This document shows, in pieces, positions 9,364-18,235 of a stretch of 20,029 nucleotides of DNA (position 1 is its first letter; the number at the start of each line of letters is the position of its first letter). Source of the DNA: Gymnopus androsaceus JB14 (lineage: Eukaryota; Basidiomycota; Agaricomycetes; Agaricales; Omphalotaceae); the NCBI GenBank assembly GCA_009733575.1, contig ML770098.1:1-20029 (forward strand), given 5' to 3'. A program made the position numbers and the translations under genes. The notes under the pieces are model-generated. The model did not search any database and was not told the DNA's origin. It saw nothing but the letters and a program-made list of their open reading frames with translations.

Positions 9364-9960
9364 TTGTCAAAATTTCAAACTCCACTAACTTATTTACTTG
9401 TGCCGAGATTTGCCGTTAAATTTACATGTTTAACAACATTAAAAATACCATTTGCGCTACTTGTGGGGTGTAAATATGGGCGCTATCAACCTTCAATGAA
9501 TCCTATAGCTCATCTACATTGGTTCATATCATACAACATGCGTATATCCACAATTTATCAGCAACATTTGAGTCGGAATAGGATGACAATGAGCAGTATA
9601 CTGCTAGTACCAATCACACAATTTTCCATGGATAACCCAATATAAGCTGCAGGAGCATGATTCACCTTGAATATAAACTCCATAACCTCTAAAAGTGTCC
9701 AGGATGGTAGCAGAACTATGAGAACAATGAGTAAACATATTTAATAAGGTAGCTACAGTGTCGGGCAGATTTTACAGAGTCTTATCAACCTTCTAATACA
9801 CTTAGGACACCAATATCTAGCTGTTTATACACTATAAGTAAAATAAGTTAGGATAAGTTAGAATAAGTTAGAATAAGTAAAATAAGTTAGATTGTCGTGA
9901 CAAGTTAACTTGTCAATTCATAAGTTAGCGATAAGTTAGCGGAGTTTGAAAACATAAGTT
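9364..9960. mobile_element. short ACTTATT-ended element, possible MITE
   Basis: TTTCAAACTCCACTAACTTAT at 9373-9393 is repeated inverted at 9931-9951 with one mismatch (20 of 21). The roughly 600-bp segment between has no coding content. Immediately left, 9325-9363 holds AATAAGTTAG words in the orientation of a right end. So a related element may end there, with this one inserted beside it. The alternative is that this is simply the right part of the 8.26-kb element. Confidence 0.55.
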
Positions 9961-9966
9961 AGTTTG
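9838..9966. repeat. right subterminal ATAAGTTAG cluster
   Basis: ATAAGTTAG occurs seven times in about 125 bp, with AATAAGTAAAATAAG variants and one AAGTTAACTT palindrome between them. It is the inverted counterpart of the left cluster at 1729-1815. Such density at the ends of an element suggests binding sites for its transposase, which is an inference. Confidence 0.7.
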
Positions 9967-9975
9967 GTAGTCATC

Positions 9976-10121
9976 GCTGGTGCTGCGTTACCAGGTTACT
10001 TCGGGAAAGAGATGAGAGGAAAGGTGACCATGGTCATTGGGAATTCGGGAGATTATGGGCAGCGGCTTTGGGGATGAATCGTGAAGAATACGAGTTGACT
10101 AGTTGATGTGTGGGTTGACGT
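9976..10121 (+). repeat. repeat R1, copy A, middle part
   Basis: This continues R1 after the 8.26-kb insertion and is the reverse complement of about 12015-12130. The shared sequence runs through ACCAGGTTACTTC, the GGTCATTGGGA region and CAGCGGCTTTGGGGATGAAT. Near 10095-10121 the word GTTGA(T/C)GT occurs more than once, a local duplication absent from the other copy. R1 is then cut by the CACTA-like element. Confidence 0.88.
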
Positions 10122-10765
10122 CACACCGCCAATGATTATACTTCAGCCAGGCTGAAGTACTGTGAGAAATGATTTATTTCAGTGCATAAGATAAATGTAC
10201 TTTTTCATACAAGTATATAAAATAAATATTTCAATGAACTTACGAAGGAATTACATTTAGACCCTCTGAATTTTGAATTTTAAACAGACTTCCAAAAGGG
10301 CGCTTTTCAATTGAGCTCTAAAAACAAGTTTCGATGTGGACTGAATACTTTGCCTTCACAATAAGAGTGAAAGCAACTATTCCAAAGAACCTTTCAGCTG
10401 GTTCCCAAAAGACAATACTTCAATGCTCGGGCCGATCCGGGCTGCTGCCAAACCGCACAGCGAAAGGGAATATTTCAGTGGAAAATTGAATTGTTCTTTG
10501 AAAAAATTACTTTCACTCTTATTGTGAAAGCAGGGCTTTCAAGTCCACATTGAATCCATTGTTTCCAGAGTCTGATTGAAAGCTTCTCTTTCACACATCT
10601 ATATAAAGTTCTCATTTCAGAATGTTGGAATTCAATTTATTCATTGCTCTATTGAAATATACAACTTCTACATTTTTCTGAAAAAGTACACTTCATATAG
10701 GGATTGAAAATAATTTATTTCCCATTATGCTTCAGCCAAGCTGAAGCATGATTATTGGCAGTGTG
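10122..10765. mobile_element. palindromic CACTA-like MITE
   Basis: The ends are CACACCGCCAATGATTATAC (10122-10141) and, inverted, CACACTGCCAATAATCATGC (10765-10746). They are flanked by a 3-bp duplication CGT (10119-10121 and 10766-10768). CAC-starting ends and a 3-bp duplication are CACTA-type features. Each end carries its own small hairpin CTTCAGCC.GGCTGAAG. The whole 644 bp is an imperfect palindrome: TTCACAATAAGAGTGAAAG near 10358 is matched exactly by its reverse complement near 10510. The interior is non-coding. The boundary is confirmed by R1, which runs through this point uninterrupted in the copy at 11910-12376. Confidence 0.87.
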
Positions 10766-10875
10766 CGTGGCAGTATTGGAAAAAAAGATATGGGCGCTTG
10801 TTGCAAGCCGGCACGTTTCTGCTGTCGGACTTCCGCCATTGGTGTATTCGGATTTGTTAGGAACAAACATTTCTC
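10766..10875 (+). repeat. repeat R1, copy A, last part
   Basis: After the CACTA-like element, GGCAGTATTGGAAA resumes R1. Identity to copy B (about 11910-12013, minus) becomes patchy and shows small indels, through GGACTTCCG and a final TTGTTAGG.AC. The match ends near 10875. Together with 1474-1715 and 9976-10121 it reconstitutes the order of the intact copy. Confidence 0.75.
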
Positions 10876-10972
10876 ATATGTTACAGTCATGGCACCACTG
10901 TGACCACAGAATACATGGCTACAGGATGGAGCCAATTATCTCCTGTTCATACTTATAGAATCTAACATTAGG

Positions 10973-11248
10973 CATTAGCAAAACATGTATGGATGCAGCC
11001 AGTCCTTGCAAGCACTGTACAGTGCTTCCAGTGCCCCAGTACTTACTCCGGGACCTAGATGCACTGGTTTGGTCAGTGCTGGCCAGAGCTCTCAGAAGCC
11101 CCCAGAGGCCTCAAAGTTACCTTATTTGAAAGTAAAAAAGAGATGTCATATAATTTTATATTTTTGACAGCACTGGGAGCTTTGGGAGTGCCGGGAATCT
11201 TAAGTGTTACTGTTGCAATTAAAATACAAAATATAGGTTTTGCTGATT
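10973..11248. mobile_element. MITE, CATCAGCAAAACCT family, CAGTGC-type interior
   Basis: The left end reads CATTAGCAAAACATGTAT and the inverted right end reads AATCAGCAAAACCTATAT, a diverged version of the family end. The left half of the interior is dense in AGTGCT, CAGTGC and their complements, including the palindrome AGCACTGTACAGTGCT near 11012. No coding sequence and no clear target duplication are seen. It is the most diverged of the three members. Confidence 0.65.
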
Positions 11249-11326
11249 AGTAGTAATTACAATTTCATTACTTCATATGAAGTACTTACTTACAAGTTAC
11301 AACCCCAATCTGTACTTTAACTACTT

Positions 11327-11484
11327 CATCAGCAAAACCTGGGTGGTCCCACAGCAAGGTCCCCTCTGTACAGAAATGGACAGCTCTGTGGCTTCTGTGG
11401 ATTGTCTTGGGGTTTCTGTGCAGTGCTTTACAGCAGTCCACAGTAACCCATAGCAATCCACACTTCACCCAGGTTTTGCTGATG
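11327..11484. mobile_element. MITE, CATCAGCAAAACCT family, CTGTGG-type interior
   Basis: Perfect ends CATCAGCAAAACCTGGGTG are inverted at 11327-11345 and 11466-11484. The 158-bp element is filled with CCACAG, TCCACA and their complements CTGTGG and TGTGGA. The two arms pair across the middle. There is no coding sequence. The end sequence is shared with 1128-1313, but the interior words are not. Confidence 0.82.
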
Positions 11485-11909
11485 TTATATACTTATCACT
11501 CTACTGTTACATACATTTGGCACACTTTGCTAGTAAGCTTCATACACATCTGTGCATCCTGGCCCAATCCTATGTATACTTGGTAGTTAGCAACAGATTG
11601 GCTTAATAATACGGAGACCTTTTGAGTCAGACTCAGTATGGAGTCAGAACTAGGTCAGAACTCGTTCCAATACTATATTACCAAACCTTTAGGTTTGGCT
11701 TTCTATGTGAAAGTTTTTCTTGTACTGATGCCATATTTGGTAGCCCTAACCTTACCCTTGGCACCTACACATCCACATCCGCCACTGCACCAGAGCCTGA
11801 AACAGCAGGATGCCAGTCTGAGGAATTGACAAAGCTAAGTACAAATCAGCAAAAAATCTTAAAAGGTTCAGCCCTTCATCACGTGCCGCCTTCCCAGTCA
11901 AGTATGTGG
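11485..11909. other. unassigned stretch beside R1 copy B
   Basis: Near 11622-11672 the words GTCAGAACT and GAGTCAGACTCAG recur in a short cluster. The plus-strand frame from 11622 to 11939 runs on into R1 in antisense and is not credible as a gene. Nothing else is recognisable. Confidence 0.4.
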
Positions 11910-12376
11910 GAAGTGCCTAACAAGTCTGAGCATGTCTGATTGGACCAATGGGTAATGGACCGGAAGTCCAATGGCAGCGATGTTCTTTTCTTTCCAATAC
12001 TGCCACATCAACTCATATTCTTCATGATTCATCCCCAAAGCCGCTGCCCATAATCTCCCGAACTCCCAATGACCATGGACACCTTTCCTCTCATCTCTTT
12101 CCTGAAGTAACCTGGTAATGCAGCACTAGCATAATTCCCACTTCCCCTTCACCCAAATACAACTCTACTGTCCTTTCCTTGAATCTCAAGTCCTAAAGGC
12201 ATAACCGACTACATCTACACTCTATCTATGAATGCTTTGGACGGATCCCAATTGATACAAGGGTCCACGGTGGCACTCAATTCAACCGCCATGACTGTTA
12301 CCATAGCTTACCCTAATCCTCAACCAATTCAGTATCTATCATCCCATAGATATTTTATTTATTGCTTGGAATACTA
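11910..12376 (-). repeat. repeat R1, copy B, uninterrupted
   Basis: This inverted copy carries, without interruption, the three pieces of copy A (1474-1715, 9976-10121 and 10766-10875). It therefore shows the pre-insertion state of two target sites: GCTAGTGCTG at 12121-12130, and the GTTGATGTGGCAG join near 12008-12020. The copy ends near TAGTATTCC at 12376, the point where a TA-flanked MITE sits in copy A. Confidence 0.9.
11934..12200 (-). pseudogene. unidentified protein-coding remnant within R1
   Basis: On the minus strand one frame reads TVELYLGEGEVGIMLVLHYQ down to a TGA near 12090. The next frame reads GHWEFGRLWAAALGMNHEEY and then MWQYWKEKNIAAIGLPVHYP down to about 11960. Together they look like one protein sequence with a single frameshift. 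Copy A preserves parts of it. The composition is strongly protein-like, but I do not recognise the family. Being present twice, it is probably part of an old transposon or a multicopy gene. Confidence 0.5.
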
Positions 12377-13279
12377 TATAAGCTGGGAACCTTACCTGTA
12401 AGGCCCCCATATCAGTTATTTTTGCAAATTCATTGGTTTAGTGATGAAAGACTTTATATGCACACGCAATGAACAATAAATACATATGTGCAATTGTCTT
12501 GGCGATAACAAGCTGTGGGTCCGTTGGTTCAAGTAGTGCAGAGTAATCAACACTAAGCAACTGCAACACAGGGGGTTTGGCTATCAATTTAAATAGCAAG
12601 GGTGCATTGTCAAAGGTTCCGCAAAGAAAATACTCTATTTGTCTCTCAAAAGTGACTGGTGTTTCTCAAAGTGATGCTGGTAGATGATTGAAGGATAGGA
12701 TCTCCTTTTCTAATCAATCTATACAGGTTTGGGGCAATGATAGGGGCAACAATATAACAATGACAACAAAAAGAACTACCAACAATATGGCTTGGTTCAA
12801 CAAAGTGATTCCCAACAGTAGGGCAAAACCACTCAGGACAACAGACAGTTTGCTTCCTGTACACCTGAGCTCAGTTGCAACAGATGGTCATTTCTCGGTG
12901 GTCACACTAGACTCCTCAAAACTAAAACAACAATTTGACTTGGTTTAAGTCAGGGTTTTCACAGTCATTAGGATTATAAGTCTCTAACGCTGGGCACAAT
13001 AAACAACTCTTTTCTGTACCACACAAAGTATTACTTTGGTTCACAAGGGAGTGGTATCTTTCCTGTCTCAGCCATAGCTATGTCAATGAGGATTCACACT
13101 AGCAACAAATGAGGTCCAAAGGTAACTTGTTTTGCAAAGGAAATATAGCTAGGCTTTTATACTACTCTCGGCCAGATGCTGGTTAAATAATAAAGTACTT
13201 CGAGAATCTGGAGAAATGGTACAACTTGCTCAGAAAAGGAGAAATTATAATAAAATAGTCCGTATATGCATATATCTGC
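12377..13279. other. unassigned stretch with one hydrophobic minus frame
   Basis: Most of this stretch shows nothing. On the minus strand, 12714-12887 is open for 57 codons and encodes an almost continuous hydrophobic run (GFALLLGITLLNQAILLVVL and beyond), long enough for one or two membrane helices. It has no start codon context or splice evidence, and the DNA is simply TTG/GTT-rich, so chance is likely. Confidence 0.35.
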
Positions 13280-14080
13280 AACCCTAATGTCCGTTCGTCT
13301 GCTTCTTATGGGTATTACACCCTATTTCTGTCTGGGTTATGCACCTTTGGTCCTTTCCTGGGCAACGCGTACTGCTATGTAGCTGATGCATGCCCAGCGC
13401 CGTGCTCACTAATCCCATGATAGTTCTGTTTCTTGTTGTAACTTATTGTATTCTTCTTTCCTTCCTCCATATTATCATTCTCTGTCCTCGTAGCTTCCCA
13501 ACCATATCCATATCTCTATATCCCTGGAGTATATTCATGTGGGGAAACACCAACTAATGTACAGTGTTATTCTCCTAGCTAAACACATACGCCTTCCGAT
13601 CCTGGTACACGTCACTTTGAGGGCCTACGTATGCTCTCTTGGCTTCATCAATCCTTCTGTTCCTGTTTCGTTCTTTTCGGCATACACCATTTATCCATTG
13701 TTCAGTGCCAAACAAATTATTAGCGCTTCCTTGGTATCAAGCCTCAAAGTACTCCTTTGGCTATCATGACAATCTCGACATCAGCCCACTTGAATTGGTT
13801 CTGTCCCATTTCGCGAAGTCCATATCCTTTCCATAATTCCCTGAGTTACTTGTCTTCAGAGTGTATCCTTTTGAGCTCGAGTCTATGTGGGCGATGTGCC
13901 CTGATATCCAATTCAATACCGTGGCTCTGTTGGTCCGAGTACTTCCACACTTATTAGACTTGTTACGCATGCTATACAGCTTGGGCTCACTACCTGCCTC
14001 TAATAAGGTCAACTGATCATGTATAGCATACCTATAAACATCCAAAACACTGGCCAAAAAATATTACACATACACGTAAC
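13280..14080 (-). other. stop-broken coding-like stretch
   Basis: On the minus strand several open patches look protein-like without forming one frame. One runs from 14057 to 13764 (97 codons, including NRATVLNWISGHIAHIDSSS), and another near 13730-13570 includes RRIDEAKRAYVGPQSDVYQD. Stops separate them. A decayed gene or transposon is possible, but no domain is recognisable and no introns fit clearly. Confidence 0.25.
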
Positions 14081-14223
14081 ACCATTACTACTAGCACTGC
14101 CCCTTTTTGTTTAAACAATTTTGAACAACTGTGTTGTCACTGATATATAGCCTGTGACATGGGACAACAGAGATTAGATTAGTTGTCACATGACATACCA
14201 TCATAGTAAGCGTGTAATAATGA

Positions 14224-14463
14224 AAAGTTAGGGTTAGGCAGCTAGCTAACCCTGACCTGGCTAGCCATGACCATGGGGAAAGTTAATAGCTTAGGGAGCA
14301 CTAGCTAACCCTAGCCTGGTCAACACATGAGATTAAGTAGGTGGGGTTAGGGGTTAGGGCTTAGGTGGTTAGGGTTAGGATAGGGATGAAATTGGGGGGT
14401 GTGCTCCAGGTGCCCCCACTGTTTAAATATAGGAGAGACATCATACAGGCTAGGGTTAAGCCA
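14224..14463. repeat. TTAGGG/CCCTAA-rich fold-back patch
   Basis: TTAGGG-type words occur on both strands, with GGTTAGGGTTAGG clusters near 14230 and 14340-14385 and CTAACCCT near 14245 and 14305. A 19-bp direct repeat CTAGCTAACCCT(G/A)(A/G)CCTGG lies at 14242-14260 and 14301-14319. The orientation switches and the irregular spacing argue against a real telomere tract. It resembles the other word-saturated inverted patches of this window. Confidence 0.65.
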
Positions 14464-15139
14464 CTTTGCTTAATTAAGCATATAGTTGGCTATAACAACA
14501 AACCGGCGCGGGGTGGGTGTCAGTTTTTTCCCACAATGCCCCTGTTCAGGCTGTACGGAAATCAATATTTTGCCCCGTGTGGTTGTTTAACCTTGTCTAA
14601 TTCATGTGGATGGAGTCTCATTTGTTTAGACAAAACTGGCACTTCTATACGTTTTTTGGAGGAAATATAATGGCTTTATCAGGTGAAAATCACTTGGAAT
14701 AATTGATTTTCTACAAAACATTTATCATTACAATTATGGCCTTGATTAATCTTCCTGTGGAGTGACTCCCCTTGGCTGTAAGATCTGATTGACCTGAGGC
14801 ATATGAGGGACAATTTTTCTCAAGATCTACATCTCTCATTTTGTCAATTCAACATGAATGGACACCCTAGACTGAGGTGACGTAGGGGAAGTTTTTACTA
14901 GGTATGCAATCAAAGACAATATTAGTTAGCAATTTCACCCTCAGGCACAGAAACACTCACCATTTCAAGGCCCCTCCATCAAAAGTCCTCTTTGGTGATA
15001 ATATTGGATGGTAAAGTTGTGTCTCCAAACTGTGCATATAGGCCTACATAAGTTCCAAGCTCCGCGAGGAAATTGAAGATGAGGTGGCTAGAAAAATCCC
15101 AAAGAGCTTGTTAAAGTAAAATCTAGGGCATGTTTTCTT
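14464..15139. other. unassigned stretch
   Basis: I see no credible gene, element end or tandem repeat. The plus frame at 14365-14670 overlaps the TTAGGG patch and has no recognisable domain. Confidence 0.4.
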
Positions 15140-15330
15140 AAGCAAGTCATTTTATTACTTAAGTATACTTAAGTATGTTCTCAAGCAACATTCTTTACCT
15201 TTGAGTAAATTATAATATTCAACTTCTCAGACTTTACTTACTCAGGTTACTTCAGATCTTTAAGTTTTAATCTTGAGTATATCTCTTTACGAAAGTACTT
15301 GAGCAGCTATCTGAGTAAAAAAGTATCCCA
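15140..15330. repeat. ACTTAAGTA/CTTGAGTA word-rich patch
   Basis: The patch begins with ACTTAAGTATACTTAAGTA, a perfect palindrome. It continues with scattered variants (CTCAAGCA, TTGAGTAAA, TACTTACTCAGG, CTTGAGTATA, GTACTTGAGCAG, CTGAGTAAAAAAGTA) in both orientations. No termini or duplications could be fixed. It may be a subterminal region of a DNA transposon or a small fold-back element. Confidence 0.55.
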
Positions 15331-15479
15331 AGATATAATAAAAAGAAAGTAGTAGAGCAAAGAAATTATGAAGAATATTCTACTCAGAAATGGAAGCTTG
15401 AGAAAAATCATAGTAGAACGAAACGACCACAATAGAAAGAAGATAAAAGAAAGTCATAGAGAAACATACAAATACCTAG

Positions 15480-16428
15480 AATGTGGTTAGTAACAAAGTA
15501 CTAGAGAAAGTCTCAAGAACGAAAAGTCTCAAGCATGGTTTTTGCCAAGCTTTCTCTGTGTAAAACCATTGATTCCATCATTGTCTGCTTTAGGGTCTGC
15601 TCAATTTTTGCTTGCTGGTGACAAAAGGGCATGTCATGGTGTCCACTTGTTCATCCTGACCAACCTGTGCCTTGCATTCCCGCGTTCTTTGCACCTGCAC
15701 CCTTCTTCCCATTTGATGCTTCATAATTCTGTTGCTGAGTTGCCCTGGGCCGGGCACTGGAAGTTCTGGCAATCTCGTGTGATTCATGCGTACATGGCAT
15801 TGGATCTGGGGTTCTGTGAATTTTTCTTTCATGTCAAGTGCTCAGATAATCCTCATGTGTGTCCATCAACTTCATCTTCATTGTTGTGCATGTTCTCGAG
15901 AGCTGTTATTTCTCATCCAGTGAGAGATTGACTGCAGTGTTGGATCTACCAAGTCAGAATGCAAGGGAGAAGTAGCCAAAGGTGAGGCCATCGCAGTACT
16001 CCATATCATTATTGGGGTCTTGGATGAGCTGCATTTGTGTGTTTGGCGTGGAATAGGGAGAGTGGTAGCCTCGGGGATTTTCTGCTCAGTGGCAGCCAGC
16101 GTGTGTGCAAATCATACTCCCGCCACCTTTGAAGATACAATCTCTGCCTCTGGTGTGACCCAAATAGCTACAGGCGCGTGTCTCTGTGATCAGATCTGGT
16201 GGTGGCAGTGCTGACATCTGATGCTACCAGACTGGGTTGTTTCAACATGAAAACCTACCTGAGCTGCAGTAGTTTCCATGAGATATTCAAATAACGTCCT
16301 GGAACCATCCCCCCAGTTATTCCAGCACTCTTGGGTTAATGTGAGTTGGAATAGAGTGGGTTTGTAGTAATCACTTGCCTTGGTTTCAAGGCATTGTAAT
16401 CTATTGGAGCCTGTAAGCCAGCTGAACT
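15480..16428 (-). pseudogene. decayed downstream exons, probably of the Ulp1-type transposon gene
   Basis: Several minus-strand frames read like protein but are separated by stops. At 16426-16190 a 78-codon frame includes KASDYYKPTLFQLTLTQECW and NNWGDGSRTLFEYLMETTAA. Near 16090-15965 another includes TPNTQMQLIQDPNNDMEYCD. From 15809 to about 15480 there is ESHEIARTSSARPRATQQQN and, after one TGA, IEQTLKQTMMESMVLHRES. They lie in order downstream of the Ulp1-type gene on the same strand, which suggests a tail of the same protein or a second gene of the same element. The product is unknown. Confidence 0.4.
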
Positions 16429-16712
16429 ATTTTAATAATAATAAGCAAAATATCCAAGGGATAAATGGAAGACTACACCAGATTTGCAGTCATGAATCCT
16501 TGTAGACCTGTCTTAGCTGTGATCTGACACATTATCTAGGTTAGATATTGTGGGGAACCGGGCAAGGCTTCACTGTCAATGGATATCTGGGCCTTAGCTT
16601 GAGGTCATTAAGCACTAAATCTAGAGCATGAATATTGATCCTCACAAAACTTCAATTTTGACTGACTGGTGTCTCTTCAGACTCTCATTTCAAGTGGGCA
16701 GAAAGGTCGCGG

Positions 16713-17790
16713 CTATAATGTGTAGGGCTCCTTCACAACTTCCTCAAATGTGGCAGAGCACTTCATGTCCAAGATGTCATTTTTCATGCCACACTGCAAG
16801 TCTTCCAACACTGTGAAACCAAAACCAAAGCCTTCTTGAAGCCACTTGGATAGCCCATTGATAAAGTCAGAGGGAGGTGGTCTGCACAGACCATCACCAA
16901 ACCAAACAAGCTTGTTTTCAGAATCAACTAAACATGCCACCCAGTGGAATGGAGGACTATGTGCCACAAATAGAAGGTTGCTGAATGACCAAACATTGTC
17001 TCTGTCCTTTGAGAAGAGATGGTGGTACTTCTCCAGATACCTGCAATGTCCCAGTTTCCAGTGAGTTGTTTTGATTGACAATTGCATGTGGGAATTTGGT
17101 TGTACTGATGATAATATTGTTAGAAACATGGATATGGCAAAGGTGCATGGCAGCCTGATTAAGCATTGCATTGACCGTTCCACCTGGTAATGGATTACCT
17201 CCCAGAACGTGAGCAAGATCTTCCATGCAGGCATCTGTCTGTACTCCTGGAATAGGACCAGTCCAACAAATTTTGCTGAAGACTGATTCTATTATCTGTA
17301 GGGAGAGTTCAGTCTCTACATTATTCTTTGGTTGTGATCGCCATTTTATGGCATCAATTCAAAGTTTCTGTGCACAGTGCACCTCTTGAGCAGATGCAAA
17401 AAAAGATAGCACCCAGAATGGTAGGCACTGATCTGCTTCTCTAGAGTAGATGGAGTGTGCACCATTGAACCACCTCTGACCAAAGTTTCATTCCAGGTGA
17501 ATGTGCTGTTTCAAAGAAGGGGTGACATTTTTCAGTAGTATTTTGTTTTTGATAGACTTTGGATCTACAGGCTCTCTGTCACTGAATTCCAGAATTGGCT
17601 TGATGTACATATCCTCATTGGCTGAGAGTGGGATGGTGGCATTTAAGAGAGCTTTGGCACTAGCATCTGCAGAAGGGAGGAGGCTTTGGAATTGTGCTGG
17701 AACCTGTAGGATATGTTTTTGTTGGTTTTGAACAACAGGTGGACATCTGAATAATGTTTTCTGCACCCTATTCAAGCTGGTTTGTCTCAT
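16713..17790 (-). pseudogene. Ulp1-type cysteine protease gene of transposon origin, decayed
   Basis: One minus frame runs from a Met at 17790 through in-frame TGA stops at 17488-17490 and 17359-17361 to about 17041. One extra G near 17040 then shifts it into the frame that reaches 16713. The fused reading contains a region typical of fungal transposon proteins (LPFWVLSFFASAQEVH), then the Ulp1 core with catalytic His in PPFHWVACLVD (codon 16944-16946) and Asp in LVWFGDGL (16893-16895). The third part should be a Q.....D/S.CG motif. Here LQCGMKND is followed by a frame break, so the catalytic Cys is lost. Both stops fall where a Trp codon would fit. Ulp1 enzymes cut SUMO-like modifiers; in fungi such genes are often carried by DNA transposons. 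No transposase partner is visible. Confidence 0.75.
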
Positions 17791-18064
17791 ATAGCTTGGG
17801 TTTCACTATGCTCAGTGACTATGAGTACTGAATTTGGTTGATTTCAGTGAGCAGAGTAAGTTATAAGAGGCAAGACAATGGTCTTGTCAAGGTTTAGTAT
17901 GTTGAAACTACTGTTAGAGACTGTTAGAACCTCCAACCACAGTATCATAACCACGGAATGTGGCTGGTTGTGGCTAGATTTCTTTTTTTTTTTTTTTCAT
18001 CACCGAATTGGGCAATTCTGTAGTCTATTGTTCAAATATTATAGAACAGCTCTGATTACTACAC
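17791..18064. other. unassigned stretch with a 15-T run
   Basis: A run of 15 T at 17983-17997 is the longest homopolymer in the window. It could be the A-tail of a minus-strand retroposed copy, but no LINE or SINE body or duplication is recognisable on either side. Nothing else is seen. Confidence 0.4.
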
Positions 18065-18074
18065 AATGACAGTC

Positions 18075-18235
18075 TGTCCAAACTTTGAACCCAACCTCCA
18101 TGCACTATCAGGTACTTACATGTCCAAACCTTTGCCTCAACCTTTGGTGGCTATGCAATGTTTTTGTCCAAACTTTCAGACAGATCTTTTGCTCTGAAAT
18201 CAAAAATTTTGTCTGAACTTTTGGATTGACCTCTT
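18075..18235 (+). repeat. degenerate tandem array, TGTCCAAAC every 45 bp
   Basis: TGTCCAAACTTT-type words start at 18075, 18121, 18165 and 18210 (the last as TGTCTGAACTTT), giving spacings of 46, 44 and 45 bp. Several units also carry CAACCT or GACCTC about 18-25 bp after the word. This is an old tandem repeat of about 45 bp with four units left. Confidence 0.7.

Larger units (their letters stand above)
1716..9975. mobile_element. 8.26-kb compound insertion splitting repeat R1
   Basis: R1 is interrupted here. The left flank ends GCTCGTGCTG (1706-1715) and the right flank restarts GCTGGTGCTG (9976-9985), while the uninterrupted R1 copy has GCTAGTGCTG once (12121-12130, minus). That is an 8 to 10-bp target duplication. 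The two ends are imperfect inverted repeats (roughly TGA.....C.AAA.TAACTTAT) followed by clusters of AACTTATT words. These traits fit a hAT- or KDZ-type DNA transposon, but no transposase of its own is recognisable. The insertion carries other elements inside it and may itself be two adjacent related elements, because similar end motifs also meet near 9360. Confidence 0.8.

Noticed and set aside
11622..11939. Plus-strand frame of 105 codons
   Set aside because: It runs into R1 in antisense and shows no domain or splice signals.
12714..12887. Hydrophobic minus frame that could be a membrane protein exon
   Set aside because: No start codon, no splice signals and TTG/GTT-biased DNA; chance is the simpler explanation.
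13764..14057. RNase H-like fragment of a non-LTR element (LNWISGH resembles WVPGH)
   Set aside because: Only a few residues agree, and none of the other catalytic motifs are present.
14224..14463. Internal telomere or chromosome-fusion scar
   Set aside because: TTAGGG words occur in both orientations with irregular spacing, and similar patches built on other words exist nearby.
15542..15931. Longest plus-strand frame of the right half (129 codons)
   Set aside because: The minus strand of the same stretch is more protein-like and fits the decayed Ulp1-linked gene; the plus frame has no motif.
17983..17997. A-tail of a SINE or LINE on the minus strand
   Set aside because: No recognisable body, promoter boxes or target duplication could be found around the T run.
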